Shown: positions 30,510 to 39,824 of the stretch, piece after piece
Layout: every line of letters begins with the position of its first letter
Position numbering within the stretch: the stretch's first letter is position 1
Assembly: GCA_021324855.1 (NCBI GenBank)
Contig: JAJPIG010000022.1
Coordinates: 1-64,000, forward strand
DNA: 64,000 nucleotides
Reading direction: 5' to 3'
DNA from: Pseudomonadota bacterium
GTDB lineage: Bacteria > Desulfobacterota > Binatia > Binatales > Binataceae
The notes under the pieces: generated by a model
The model's database searches: none
The model's input: only the letters and a program-made list of their open reading frames with translations
Told to the model about the DNA's origin: nothing
Translations under genes and position numbers: made by a program

Positions 30510-31013
30510 TTAGGATGGATTCTGGCTTACATCGCGACGGTAAATCGCGGCCTGACCCGGTCCCTCGGCGACCGATACTTCCATCGCAATGATGCCGGTC
30601 AGGGCCTGATGGTTAGCGAGCGCAGCGTAAAGCTGCCCCCACACGTACCGTGCAAGCTCTTCCGCCGAGCTATGTGCAATCGGCAGAAGGCAGACGTCTG
30701 CGGCAGGGAGGACGAACTCGTCGCCCTCGTACCGGATTGCGATCGAATTGCCGCGCCGCTCGATCGTAAGACAGTCGCTTTGGGCGGGAATGAGGGTGCG
30801 TTCATCGAGTTGCGCGACAATCTCGCGCGTCGCCTGTTTCACGATCCCGAAGTCGAGCACGTACCCGGTCGCCGTCAGGCGCCCTTCGACTCTCACGCCG
30901 ACCTGGTAATTGTGGCCATGCAGAGGCTCGCGGAAGCCGGGGTAGGCGATGAAGTGGGCGGCCGAGAACTTGAGATTCTCCTTCGCGACGTGAATCGAAA
31001 ATTCCGCGGCCAT
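30510..31013 (-). CDS. 6-pyruvoyltetrahydropterin synthase/QueD-family enzyme, probable PTPS-III type
   Basis: This is a 167-aa T-fold protein. The zinc ligands are H20 in FSAAHF and H32/H34 in the LHGHNY motif. In QueD and animal PTPS a catalytic Cys precedes the HGH motif by four positions; here that position is R28, and E29 follows. A glutamate in this spot marks the PTPS-III subgroup, which converts dihydroneopterin triphosphate directly to the hydroxymethyl pterin used for folate and so bypasses FolB. That subfamily call is inferred from one motif. Other landmarks are YVLDFGIVK and the C-terminal MEVSVAEGPGQAAIYRR, where a Glu normally anchors the pterin. No queC/E/F genes lie nearby, which weakens a queuosine role. 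Confidence 0.75.
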   Translation of the reverse strand: MAAEFSIHVAKENLKFSAAHFIAYPGFREPLHGHNYQVGVRVEGRLTATGYVLDFGIVKQATREIVAQLDERTLIPAQSDCLTIERRGNSIAIRYEGDEFVLPAADVCLLPIAHSSAEELARYVWGQLYAALANHQALTGIIAMEVSVAEGPGQAAIYRRDVSQNPS

Positions 31014-31018
31014 CTTAG

Positions 31019-31951
31019 TTATCCGCGCAGATCGATTTCGGTCAGCATTTCACCGAGACTCGGATGAGGCTCCGGCGCGAAATTGCGCCGATAGTAGTCC
31101 TCATCCATCGATGTTGCCTCGAAAAACCGCTTGCGCTCGCCGCGCGCGGCGGCGCGAATCAGCTCGGCGAGCCGATGGCGCCACGAGGCATCATGATTCC
31201 CCGCGGCGATTTCGAGCAGATCGCCGACTCCAATACCGTGAAAACCGCCCAGCACACATTCGACGAAGTAGCCAAGCTGACCTTCACGATCGATTTCGAG
31301 CGATTGGACCGCGAGCGCTTCGCCCACCGTGAGCAGGCGATCCATCCCGGTTTCATTGCGCCGCGACCGTACCGTCGGATCGCCGCTGCCCTCGAAACCG
31401 GAACCGATCGCGACGATCGCGATCCGTCCGTCTTCCAACGGCAGCGGATGAAAAATATATCCGGGTGAGGTGTAGCCGAGCTCGAGACGCAACGCGGTGC
31501 GATAGGCGAGCAGATCGAATCCGGAGCGCTCAGCGATCGCGTAGAGATACTCGCCGAGCGGCAAGCCGGCGGCTTCGGCGCGGCCAATCAGCGCGACGAA
31601 ACGATCCGGCGCGTACTCCTCCCGCCGCGCGATCATCGGAGCCGACGCGATATCGAACTCGAGGCCGAGTGCGCCGATCCCCACGATGCGGTCGTGCTGC
31701 ACGCCGAGATAGCCGCGAATCGGCCGCCCGCGATCGATCGGCTCAAGATCCATCGCGAGGTAATCGCCATGGCTCGACGGCTTGGCGAGGCCGCGCCGCG
31801 CATTCTCCAGCACTACCGGAAATGCCCGCCGCGCAATCAGGCGGCTGTTGACCGCGCGCGCGCCGCGCCGCGCCGCCAGCAGCCCGTAGCCGCTGAGCAA
31901 CGAGCCGTAGCCGATTACAATCAGTTGTTGATTAATTTCAGCCTTCGCCAA
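31019..31951 (-). CDS. Uncharacterised protein with gamma-glutamylcyclotransferase-like N-terminus
   Basis: This 310-aa protein begins with a strand carrying IGYGSLLSGYG, like the Y-G-S-L substrate loop of gamma-glutamylcyclotransferase-fold proteins. I do not see the rest of that fold clearly, so the link is weak. The C-terminus (RFFEATSMDEDYYRRNFAPE) is rich in acidic and aromatic residues. The start is uncertain. I choose the TTG at 31951, which has AGGGG 11 bases upstream and avoids overlap with addA; a longer frame would run 56 codons into addA. It lies 5 bp from the pterin enzyme gene on the same strand and is likely co-transcribed with it. Confidence 0.5.
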   Translation of the reverse strand: MAKAEINQQLIVIGYGSLLSGYGLLAARRGARAVNSRLIARRAFPVVLENARRGLAKPSSHGDYLAMDLEPIDRGRPIRGYLGVQHDRIVGIGALGLEFDIASAPMIARREEYAPDRFVALIGRAEAAGLPLGEYLYAIAERSGFDLLAYRTALRLELGYTSPGYIFHPLPLEDGRIAIVAIGSGFEGSGDPTVRSRRNETGMDRLLTVGEALAVQSLEIDREGQLGYFVECVLGGFHGIGVGDLLEIAAGNHDASWRHRLAELIRAAARGERKRFFEATSMDEDYYRRNFAPEPHPSLGEMLTEIDLRG

Positions 31952-32006
31952 GCCGCTGCAACCCCTGCTAATCGATGCTTTATGGTAGCTGCGGCTGGCG
32001 CCGCTG

Positions 32007-35000
32007 TTAAACCCGTAAAAGCACGCCGCGCGCCGCGATTCCGGTGCTCGCGCTGATCGCTGAAATGTAAAGGCCGAGCTGCGTTCGATACTCGTCGAGC
32101 CGCGCAAGCAGGTCCGCATCGGTTTTGAAATCGATCACCGTCCAGCACTGCGGGTCGGCTTCGTCGAGAAAGGCGAGGTCGGCGACACCTTCGACGAGCG
32201 TGCCGTCGGCGAGCTTGCCCACAATCGCGCACTCGCGGCGATGCTCACGGGCGGCGAACGCCCGGCGCATCAACGGCGCAGCGAGCGCATTGTTCACGGC
32301 CTCGGCCGCCGCCGCGATCTCATCCGGAGTCGCGCCCAAAAGCCGGCCCTGCAGCTCGGCGGCTGCGAGTATCGACTTGCGATCCGCCTTGGGATCGACG
32401 CGCAGCATCGCCGCATGGACCAGCGTGCCGAAGCGCTTGCCGCGTGGACGATCGTTTGCGCGCGGTATCTCGACGATCTCGATTTCCACCCGCGGCACAT
32501 CCGCCGCAGCGGCCGCGAGTTCGGTCACGGTCGCGACGCGGTAAGCGGGCCGCGCCGCGCTCTCCAGCATCGTCGCCCGCTGCGCGCGCCAGGTCTCATA
32601 ACGCTCGTCGCCGGCCGCCGCTACTCCGGCCTCGTCGGCTTCGAGCAACTTCGATTGCCTGAGGCCCATCGCCTCCTGAACATTGAGCACGAGTGTCCCA
32701 CAATCCCACCATACTACCTGATGCTCGCCGCGCTGGGCGCGATGGAGTCCCGGGGCCACCGATTTTTCACGCCCCGGCGTCTTCGGCGTCTGCGGCCTTA
32801 CCACCACGCTGTCGTCGCCGAACGCGGGACATCCGATTGGATGCGGCGAAAGCGGCGCGCGCCGATTCGCCGGATCGGGATAGATTCCCGGCGCAAGCCG
32901 CGCGAGCCATCCGTCTTGCGGCTCGTCGCCGACCGCCGGAATGACGAGCAGATCGCGGGCACGCGTCACCGCGACGTAGAGTACGCGGAGCGCTTCTTCC
33001 TGATCGCGGCGCAGCTCTTCCTCCGCATGCTCGACCAGCTCGGGCGGCGCGCATCCGGCCAGCCGCAGCGCGCACAGGTTGCGCGTCGAATCGACGTAGC
33101 GATGTGCATCGCCGGCGGTTTCGTTGCAGGTCAGGTCGGCCAAAATGACGACCGGAAATTCGAGTCCTTTCGCGCGATGCACTGACATGATGCGCACGCC
33201 CTCGGTGCCCTCCTCGACGACCGGCACCTCGCTCGGTTCATCGCGTTCGGCGCGCGCTTCGAGATGGTCCACGAAGCCGCGAAACGAGGTCGCGCCACTA
33301 CGTCCCTCGTAGCGCCGCGCCATGTCCATCACGCGCATCAGGTTCGCCAGCGCCTGCTCGCCGGTCGGCCAGATCGCGATTCCCGCGTGCGCGCGCGTAC
33401 GCGCCAGCAGTTGTCCAATCGTGTCGGCGATCGGACGGCGATTACGTCCGCGATGCAGGTCGCGCAGAATTTCGAGCGCGTCGGCGATCTCCTTCAGATG
33501 CGGCGGCAGGTCGTCGGGGAGCTTGCGAAACGGATGCGGCGCGCCGCGCCCCAGCGCGCGAAACTCGAGCAGCGCGTCGTCGCCGATCGCGAAAAACGGT
33601 CCCCTGAGCGTCGCGAAAACCATCAGCTCGTCATCCGGCCGTTCGATCGCGCCGAGCGCGTTGCGAATCGCCTCGACTTCTTCGCGCTCGTTGAACGAGG
33701 CGCCGCGTACCACGACATGTTGGATATGCCGCGCCTCGAGCGCGCGCATGTAGCCGCGCGTGATGTCGCGTCCGTAGCTCGTGAAGCGACGGAACAAAAT
33801 GCAGATATGGGCGGGCTTGATCGGTTCGCGACGTTCGGGATCGTCGCGGGTCGTCACGGTCCATCCGCTGTGGTCGACCAGCCATTTGACGTAGGCGGCG
33901 ATCGCGTCGGGGAGCGAATCGTCAATCGCGCGCTTGGTGATCATCCCGCGTTCGTTGTAAGGCGCGGGAACCGGCAGCACGACGATCGGCGGCTGGCTCC
34001 CGCATTCGGCGCGAAATGGCGCGAGCGGCGCGTAGCGGGGCTGGCTGTCGGTCTCGTCCGCCATCTCGGGTGCGAACACCGCGTTGATCATCGCTTGCAG
34101 CCCCGGAGTCGCGCGGAAGCTCACGCTCAGGTATTCGAGCGCCGCGCCGCGCTCGATCAGGTTGCGCTTGATCGTCTGGTAGAGCGCGACGTCGGCGCGC
34201 CGGAAACGGTAGATCGATTGTTTCGGATCGCCGACGATAAACAGCTTGCCCGGCACCGGGCGGACGCGCGTCCAATCGGTGGCTGCCGGATCGTCGGCCG
34301 CCAGCAGCATCAGGATCTCGGCCTGCAGCGGATCGGTGTCCTGGAATTCATCGACGAAGATAAAATCGAAGCGCCGCTGTAATTCGGAGCGGACCGCAGG
34401 GTTGTCGCGGATGAGGTCGCGCGTGATCAGCAGTAGATCGAGGAAATCGAGCAGGCCGGCGTTGCGCTTGAGGGTCTCATAATCGCCGATCACCGGCCAG
34501 AGCTCGTCGCGCAGCAGTGGCGCGAGGCTCGCACCGGCCTGGTTCCGAAATGCGAGCAGCCGCTCGCGGAGCGCGTCGCGCCGCGCAATCGCCTCGGTGC
34601 GCGGAATCGCACCGAATTGGTCGCCCCAGCCACGCCACGTCCATCGCCGTCCGCCGGTCAGCGCGGTCAGCACCGCTTCGAGCGCGTCGTAATCGCGGCC
34701 GGCGACCGCTTCGAGCCGGAGCGCATCGGCGATCGTCTGCCAGATTTCGTCGATTGATTTGCGGAGCCAATCGTCCGGGTTGACACCCGCTGTGAGCGCG
34801 CCGAGCGCGCGCGCTTGCTCGATGAGCCGGTCGATTTCACGCTCGCGATCAAACTCGACGTGACGCCACGGGCTCGCGAAGTCGCGCCATTGGAGCAGCT
34901 CCGCGGCAGCGCGCCGCGCGACCTCGCGCGGGCCCTCGCCGTCGTCGGATGCGCGCCGCCGCAGCAGGCGGCGCATGCCTTCGCCCGGCGCGGCGAGCAT

Positions 35001-35444
35001 CGCCTGGAACCAGCGATCGAAGGCGACCTCGAGCAATTCGGCGGCGCTCTCCTCGGGCGCCATTTCGAACCGCGGATCGACGCGCGCCTCGATCGGTCGC
35101 TCGCGCAAAAGCTCGGCGCAAAAGGCGTGGATCGTTCCGATACGCGCCTCTTCGAGCTGCTTGAGCGCGTCGGTCAGAAGTTCGCGCTCGCGCTCATTCG
35201 CGGCGGCGAAGCGCGCCCGTTCGATCTCCGAGCGCAGCCGCAACTTAAGTTCGCCCGCTGCTTTTTCGGTAAAGGTCACCGCGACCATCCGATTGAGCGG
35301 CGCGCGCCCCGATTCGATCGCGGCGACGATGCGGTTCACCAGCGCCGTGGTTTTGCCGGTGCCGGCGGCGGCTTCGACAATCAGCGTCGTATCCAGGTCA
35401 TTGCGGATTCGATCCCGCACTCGTTGATCGGCCAGCTCGCTCAT
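32007..35444 (-). CDS. addA: AddA-type helicase-nuclease (UvrD/RecB-like)
   Basis: This 1145-aa protein joins an SF1A helicase to a RecB-type nuclease. Walker A is EAAAGTGKTT (residues 24-33) and the DEFQDTD Walker B motif lies about one third in. GDPKQSIYRFRRAD is motif III, and VMSVHRAKGLEFPVV-type motif V is present as IMSVHRAKGLEFPVV. The C-terminal nuclease has VIDFKTDAD, the D-x-K catalytic pair. With AddB it processes double-strand ends for RecA. The start at 35444 overlaps the addB stop as ATGA; a longer in-frame extension is rejected. Organisms with AddAB usually lack RecBCD. Confidence 0.9.
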   Translation of the reverse strand: MSELADQRVRDRIRNDLDTTLIVEAAAGTGKTTALVNRIVAAIESGRAPLNRMVAVTFTEKAAGELKLRLRSEIERARFAAANERERELLTDALKQLEEARIGTIHAFCAELLRERPIEARVDPRFEMAPEESAAELLEVAFDRWFQAMLAAPGEGMRRLLRRRASDDGEGPREVARRAAAELLQWRDFASPWRHVEFDREREIDRLIEQARALGALTAGVNPDDWLRKSIDEIWQTIADALRLEAVAGRDYDALEAVLTALTGGRRWTWRGWGDQFGAIPRTEAIARRDALRERLLAFRNQAGASLAPLLRDELWPVIGDYETLKRNAGLLDFLDLLLITRDLIRDNPAVRSELQRRFDFIFVDEFQDTDPLQAEILMLLAADDPAATDWTRVRPVPGKLFIVGDPKQSIYRFRRADVALYQTIKRNLIERGAALEYLSVSFRATPGLQAMINAVFAPEMADETDSQPRYAPLAPFRAECGSQPPIVVLPVPAPYNERGMITKRAIDDSLPDAIAAYVKWLVDHSGWTVTTRDDPERREPIKPAHICILFRRFTSYGRDITRGYMRALEARHIQHVVVRGASFNEREEVEAIRNALGAIERPDDELMVFATLRGPFFAIGDDALLEFRALGRGAPHPFRKLPDDLPPHLKEIADALEILRDLHRGRNRRPIADTIGQLLARTRAHAGIAIWPTGEQALANLMRVMDMARRYEGRSGATSFRGFVDHLEARAERDEPSEVPVVEEGTEGVRIMSVHRAKGLEFPVVILADLTCNETAGDAHRYVDSTRNLCALRLAGCAPPELVEHAEEELRRDQEEALRVLYVAVTRARDLLVIPAVGDEPQDGWLARLAPGIYPDPANRRAPLSPHPIGCPAFGDDSVVVRPQTPKTPGREKSVAPGLHRAQRGEHQVVWWDCGTLVLNVQEAMGLRQSKLLEADEAGVAAAGDERYETWRAQRATMLESAARPAYRVATVTELAAAAADVPRVEIEIVEIPRANDRPRGKRFGTLVHAAMLRVDPKADRKSILAAAELQGRLLGATPDEIAAAAEAVNNALAAPLMRRAFAAREHRRECAIVGKLADGTLVEGVADLAFLDEADPQCWTVIDFKTDADLLARLDEYRTQLGLYISAISASTGIAARGVLLRV

Positions 35445-38400
35445 CGCATCTCGCGTATTTTCCTGAGGTCGGCGGTCCGCGCAGGCGGCTTGCGCGCAGC
35501 GCGCTGCTCCTCGTAGGGTCCGCAGACCGGCCGATAGTCGCAGAAGCGGCACTCTTCTTTGTCGGGTGCGGCCGGCAGAAACCCGGATTCCAGAGCACGC
35601 TCGACAGCCGCGACGACCTCGGCGATCGCGATGCGCGCGTGTTCGTCCATTGCGACCACCCGATCCTCGTAGTTGCCGGCCGCAGTGCAGTAGTAAAGCC
35701 GGCCCGCTTCGACCGCGGAACCGAGCAGGCGCTCGGCGGCGAGCGCGTAGAGAATCGGCTGCAGGATTTTGCCGCCGCCCACGACCACCCCGCGAGCGGC
35801 GCGGACCCGGCCGGTCTTATGATCGGTGACTCGCAACGCGCCGCTTGCGTGCCGCTCGACCAAATCAATTGAGCCGCGCAGCTTGAGTCCGCCGATAATC
35901 TCGACGGGCTCCGCGCGGCTCGCCGGGTCAGCCTGCTCGCGATCGGTGAGTCCGAAGGCGAGCTCGAAGCGCTCGGGAGTCCAACCCTCGCGGCTCTCGA
36001 CCATCCGCCGCGTCCATTCGCGCAGATCGGCGCCGATCGAATCGATGCCGTCCTGCCAGACGCGCTCGATCGCCGGCGCCAGGTGATCGCGATGTTCCCC
36101 GGCGATGCGCTTAAGCGTCGCATCGAGCAGCGCGACCGCGGCGGGATGATTCTCGGTGGTGACGGGGAGCAGGCCGGCCTCCCGCAGCGTGGTTAGAAAC
36201 GCGAACTGGATTTCATGGAAGAGCGCGCCGCGCGTCAGCGGATCGATTACTTCGATCGGGTCGGCGTCCTCCCGCGGCTGCAGGCGATGGATCGCCTGAA
36301 GGAAAAATCGATACGGGCAGGCGGCGAAATGCTGCAGCGCCGTCGGCGAGTAACTGCGCGCGGCCAGCCGATGGCGCGCGAGCGCGGCGCGCGCGCCCTC
36401 CGACGGATCAACCAGACCGTCGGCGGGTGTCCAGCGCCGGAGCCATCGGCGGGCGCGGCTCCTGAGCGCACGCGCGAGATGCTGATTGGCGTTGAGCAGA
36501 TAATGGGCGGCGCCCTTGCCGGCTTCCGAGTCGAGCACCTTCTCGAGCGTCGCGAGATCGAATTCGGCCTCGTCGATTGCGTCGGCGGGATCGGCCGGCG
36601 CGGGCCATCCGAGCCGCGGACTGCGATCCTGCGTGGCGCGGCGCGAAAGCTCATCGAAGCCCGGCAGCCTCCCCTCAGCCGCGCGCATGATTTCGAGTGC
36701 ATAGAACGAGGGCACGCGCGGACGCCCCTGCGCCAGATCGAAACGCGGAAAGGTGAAGATCGCGCGCCCAGTCGCCGCGCCGACCGCCAGGCGTATCGCG
36801 AGTCGCTCTTCGGCGGCGCGCTCCGCCTGATTCGTTAGGAACTCCGGATGGCCTCCGGCGCGATCTTTCTCCAATCGCGCGCGCACGAGATCGGGCAGGA
36901 TCGGGTCCTCGGTGAGCTTTTTCGGGAAGACGCGCTCGGTGAGTCCGGGCACAATGACGACGTCGAATTCGAGGCCGCGCACCTGGGCGGTCGATGCGAC
37001 GAAGACCGCGCCATAGCGGCGGCGCGACGGGGGCCGCTCAAGCCTGCCAATGCGCTCTGACAACACGAGGCGGACTTCATCGAGGCTCACGGGGCCGATC
37101 GGGCCCATCGGCTCGAGCTCGGCGAGCGCGGTGAGCACGGGCGCGGGATCGCGGATCGCCGTCGTGGCGAGGGCGCGCAGCCATGCGAGCCATTCGGACC
37201 ACGTCGCACCCGCCGGAATCGCGTCGAGGCGTTCGATGATAGGAAGCGCGTGCGCGCGGAGATGCGCGAGGTCGAGGAGCTGGCGATCGAGCGCCCCGGC
37301 ACGCGCATCGTCGTCGGCGATCTCGCCGCGCCTGAGCTTGAGTTCTTCGGCGAGGCCGTCTAGCCTCCGGCGCCATCGATCGCGTCCGCCCACCACGGCG
37401 GCATCGACCAGCAGCCGCTCCCATCGCCACGGCGCTACGAGCGACCCTTCGATCACCGGGACCGGGTCGCGCTCGATCGGCTCAGCCTCCGGCGGCTCCG
37501 GTTCGAGCTCAAGGTCGGCGGCGAGCGATTTTCCGGCCAGTTCTGTAGGCGCGACGAAATCGCGAGCAGCATCATCGGCTGACGATTGCTGATCGATTGA
37601 AGGAACCTGCGCGAGTGACAAATACTCTGCGAAGCGGCGCGCCGAGAGACCCTCGGCAGCGCACGCCAACAGCGCGAGCATCGCGCGTCCGCCCGGCTCG
37701 GGCAGCGCGGTACCACGCGAGAAATGGGCCGCGAGCCCGGCACGGTCGAGGGCCTCCCGCAGATAGGGCGAATAGCGGCCCGGCGCGTGCAGGAGAATCG
37801 CGATCCGATCGAGCGGCAGGCCGCGACGCACTTCGGCGTGGATCAGCCGCGCGATCTCGACACACTCCTGCATCTCGCCGGCGGCCGAGAGCATCACGAC
37901 GCTTTCGTCGAGCGTTCTCTGTGCGGGCGAGGTCTCGGCAAACAGATGATCCTGAAGACGGTCGAGCGATTTGATGCCGCTTCGCTCCGTTGCGACGTGC
38001 TCCGGCTGCGCGTTGAGTGCGACTTCGAGCAGCGCCAGCGTCCGATGGTCGCCCTCGGCAGCAGTGGCGAGCATCGTGGGGGCATGCCTCGCGAGCGCGC
38101 GGACCAAATCGCATTCGGCGCTGGTACGCACTGGGACATCGAGCAGGAGGATCGGGATCCCGATGAAGCGGGGCAGCGGTGATTTACGTGTCGCGTCGAT
38201 CGCAAGCTCGATTAGCATCGCGCGATCGGCGAGCCCGCCCGCCTGCAGTTCATCGGCATAGGCCGTCAACAGCCGCGCCAGCGTCGCTTCGCGCGGCTCG
38301 CCCGGGGCAAGCATCGCAGGCCCGATGCCGTTGAGACGCAGCTCGCCGAGCGTTGCGGCGAGCGCGCCCGGAAAGCCGGGCCGCGTCGCCACAGGTGCGA

Positions 38401-38743
38401 AGTATGAAAGCTCGCCGGCCCGATCGAGCCGATAGATGGTGCGCGCGGCGACGGCCTCGATTGCGAGACCGTCGGCCGGGACCAGCCGGCGTTCGGCGAG
38501 CGCGTCGGCCGCGACGAGGCCAATCAGGCGGTTGAAGGTCATCCGATGGATCCCGAACAGCGCGCCGCGATCGGCTGCGAGTGCCCGGACCAGATCATCG
38601 GCTGCCTCCCGCACCTGGCTCACGATCAGTGCTTCTGCGCCGGGCGCGAGAGCCTGAAGCCACGCGCGCGCCGCCGCGATCCGCTCCTGAACGCGCGGTG
38701 AGGCCACGATTCGCGTTCGACTCAGAATAGCTTCGGCCACCAT
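35441..38743 (-). CDS. addB: AddB-type nuclease subunit with iron-sulfur cluster
   Basis: This roughly 1100-aa protein is the second subunit of the AddAB recombination nuclease. The N-terminal helicase-like half lacks a Walker A motif and is expected to be inactive for unwinding, scanning for recombination hotspots. The C-terminal nuclease has DHKTG with an upstream Asp (SIDLVERHASGALRVTDHKT). Four cysteines that should hold a 4Fe-4S cluster flank it: one in FAACPYRFFL and three in CRFCDYRPVC. The start is set at the ATG at 38743; an upstream in-frame start (38797) would add 18 residues. It is co-translated with addA. Confidence 0.85.
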   Translation of the reverse strand: MVAEAILSRTRIVASPRVQERIAAARAWLQALAPGAEALIVSQVREAADDLVRALAADRGALFGIHRMTFNRLIGLVAADALAERRLVPADGLAIEAVAARTIYRLDRAGELSYFAPVATRPGFPGALAATLGELRLNGIGPAMLAPGEPREATLARLLTAYADELQAGGLADRAMLIELAIDATRKSPLPRFIGIPILLLDVPVRTSAECDLVRALARHAPTMLATAAEGDHRTLALLEVALNAQPEHVATERSGIKSLDRLQDHLFAETSPAQRTLDESVVMLSAAGEMQECVEIARLIHAEVRRGLPLDRIAILLHAPGRYSPYLREALDRAGLAAHFSRGTALPEPGGRAMLALLACAAEGLSARRFAEYLSLAQVPSIDQQSSADDAARDFVAPTELAGKSLAADLELEPEPPEAEPIERDPVPVIEGSLVAPWRWERLLVDAAVVGGRDRWRRRLDGLAEELKLRRGEIADDDARAGALDRQLLDLAHLRAHALPIIERLDAIPAGATWSEWLAWLRALATTAIRDPAPVLTALAELEPMGPIGPVSLDEVRLVLSERIGRLERPPSRRRYGAVFVASTAQVRGLEFDVVIVPGLTERVFPKKLTEDPILPDLVRARLEKDRAGGHPEFLTNQAERAAEERLAIRLAVGAATGRAIFTFPRFDLAQGRPRVPSFYALEIMRAAEGRLPGFDELSRRATQDRSPRLGWPAPADPADAIDEAEFDLATLEKVLDSEAGKGAAHYLLNANQHLARALRSRARRWLRRWTPADGLVDPSEGARAALARHRLAARSYSPTALQHFAACPYRFFLQAIHRLQPREDADPIEVIDPLTRGALFHEIQFAFLTTLREAGLLPVTTENHPAAVALLDATLKRIAGEHRDHLAPAIERVWQDGIDSIGADLREWTRRMVESREGWTPERFELAFGLTDREQADPASRAEPVEIIGGLKLRGSIDLVERHASGALRVTDHKTGRVRAARGVVVGGGKILQPILYALAAERLLGSAVEAGRLYYCTAAGNYEDRVVAMDEHARIAIAEVVAAVERALESGFLPAAPDKEECRFCDYRPVCGPYEEQRAARKPPARTADLRKIREMR

Positions 38744-38867
38744 CGAAGAAGAGCGTCCCGACGGACTTAGAGTATCCTTCGGCGCGCCGCCGGGCATCTC
38801 AAGAGCCGCCGCGCCGTCCTGTCAACAGTTCGGCGGCGAACGAAGGCGCGATGTTATCCGACGAACG

Positions 38868-38963
38868 TCACGCGGACGCGGATCCGGCCGGACTGAGCGT
38901 CATTTCGCCGAGCATCGGATAACGAAACAGCGCCTCGACTGTGGCGATGTACCGCTCGCTCAT
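38868..38963 (-). pseudogene. Possible MOSC-domain N-terminal fragment, 31 aa
   Basis: A short minus-strand frame reads MSERYIATVEALFRYPMLGE before ending in TGA. The pattern A-L-F-R-Y-P resembles the first strand of MOSC-domain proteins, which carry a longer beta-barrel and a Cys for molybdenum cofactor sulfur. Nothing of that follows. It may be a gene relic or a chance frame in the 250-bp gap between addB and the DUF2231 gene. Confidence 0.2.
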
Positions 38964-38995
38964 CGGATCGATTCGATGTTATGCGCGCCGGCCGA

Positions 38996-39652
38996 TCACA
39001 CGTGCGATGCAGTCGGCGTCGCGCCCGGCTCTGCGCTTTTTGCGGGCGAAGCCGCGGCGCTCGGAGTCGGCGTGGCCGAAGGCGAAGCAGTGGGCGACGC
39101 TGCCGGCGAAGCAGCGCCGGCGGGCGGAACGTAGACAGTCGGGATGGCGCTCGGTGTCGGCTGTCCAACCGAAGCTTCGGGCGTCGGGGTCAACAACGCG
39201 GTGCCGACGCCGTGATCGTAGACCAACTGGCCGCCGAGATAGCCCTGATAGCCGAGCGCACCCACGGCGATGACCGCTGCGATCAGGTAGATGCCGCGCC
39301 AGATCGCTAGGAATCCGATCGTTTCGACTCCGATTCGCCAGACCGCGAGGACGATGAATACCCACACCAGCGTGTCTCCGAGCTCGGCATGGTCGTGCAG
39401 CAGTTCCTTCACATCGCCGGTCACGAGGTTATGGACCTTGTGCGCCTCCCATCCGCCGCTCTCCCACGACACGGCCGCGCTGAACGCACCGAGGATCATC
39501 AGCGTCAGCGCCGCATAGCGAATCCATCGGAAACGCGCCAGCGGGCTTCCAACCAGATCCAGCAGCACGCCGATCATCAGGAGCGCGATTGTGAAGTGAT
39601 CCGCCACCGGATGAAGATGCAAGGTTTTAAGGGTTGCGATGATCGAATCCAT
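38996..39652 (-). CDS. DUF2231 membrane protein with Ala/Pro/Ser/Thr-rich tail
   Basis: This 218-aa protein opens with LHPVADHFTIALLMIGVLLD (residues 13-32), the signature of DUF2231 membrane proteins, which have four transmembrane helices. His residues sit near the membrane surface in LHLHPVADHF and ELLHDHAELGD and could bind haem or metal. The last 60 residues are a low-complexity Ala-Pro-Ser-Thr tail (ASPAASPTASPSATPTPS), probably extended and periplasmic. The family is often found with cytochromes and copper proteins, but its function is unknown. It is transcribed alone, 172 bp from the glycosyltransferase gene. Confidence 0.78.
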   Translation of the reverse strand: MDSIIATLKTLHLHPVADHFTIALLMIGVLLDLVGSPLARFRWIRYAALTLMILGAFSAAVSWESGGWEAHKVHNLVTGDVKELLHDHAELGDTLVWVFIVLAVWRIGVETIGFLAIWRGIYLIAAVIAVGALGYQGYLGGQLVYDHGVGTALLTPTPEASVGQPTPSAIPTVYVPPAGAASPAASPTASPSATPTPSAAASPAKSAEPGATPTASHV

Positions 39653-39824
39653 GGTCGGTTACAATTCGCTCCTGTCGAGGATGTTTCCCCTATGCGCGAT
39701 CAGCCTTGAACTGCAGCCGATCGCATGCCTCCCCTCACGCGCGGAGGCCCGTCGCGGTCCGACTAGACATACTATGCCACGTCCCGGCAGCCAATTGCCG
39801 ACGAACCTTCCAGGCCGCCCACGA

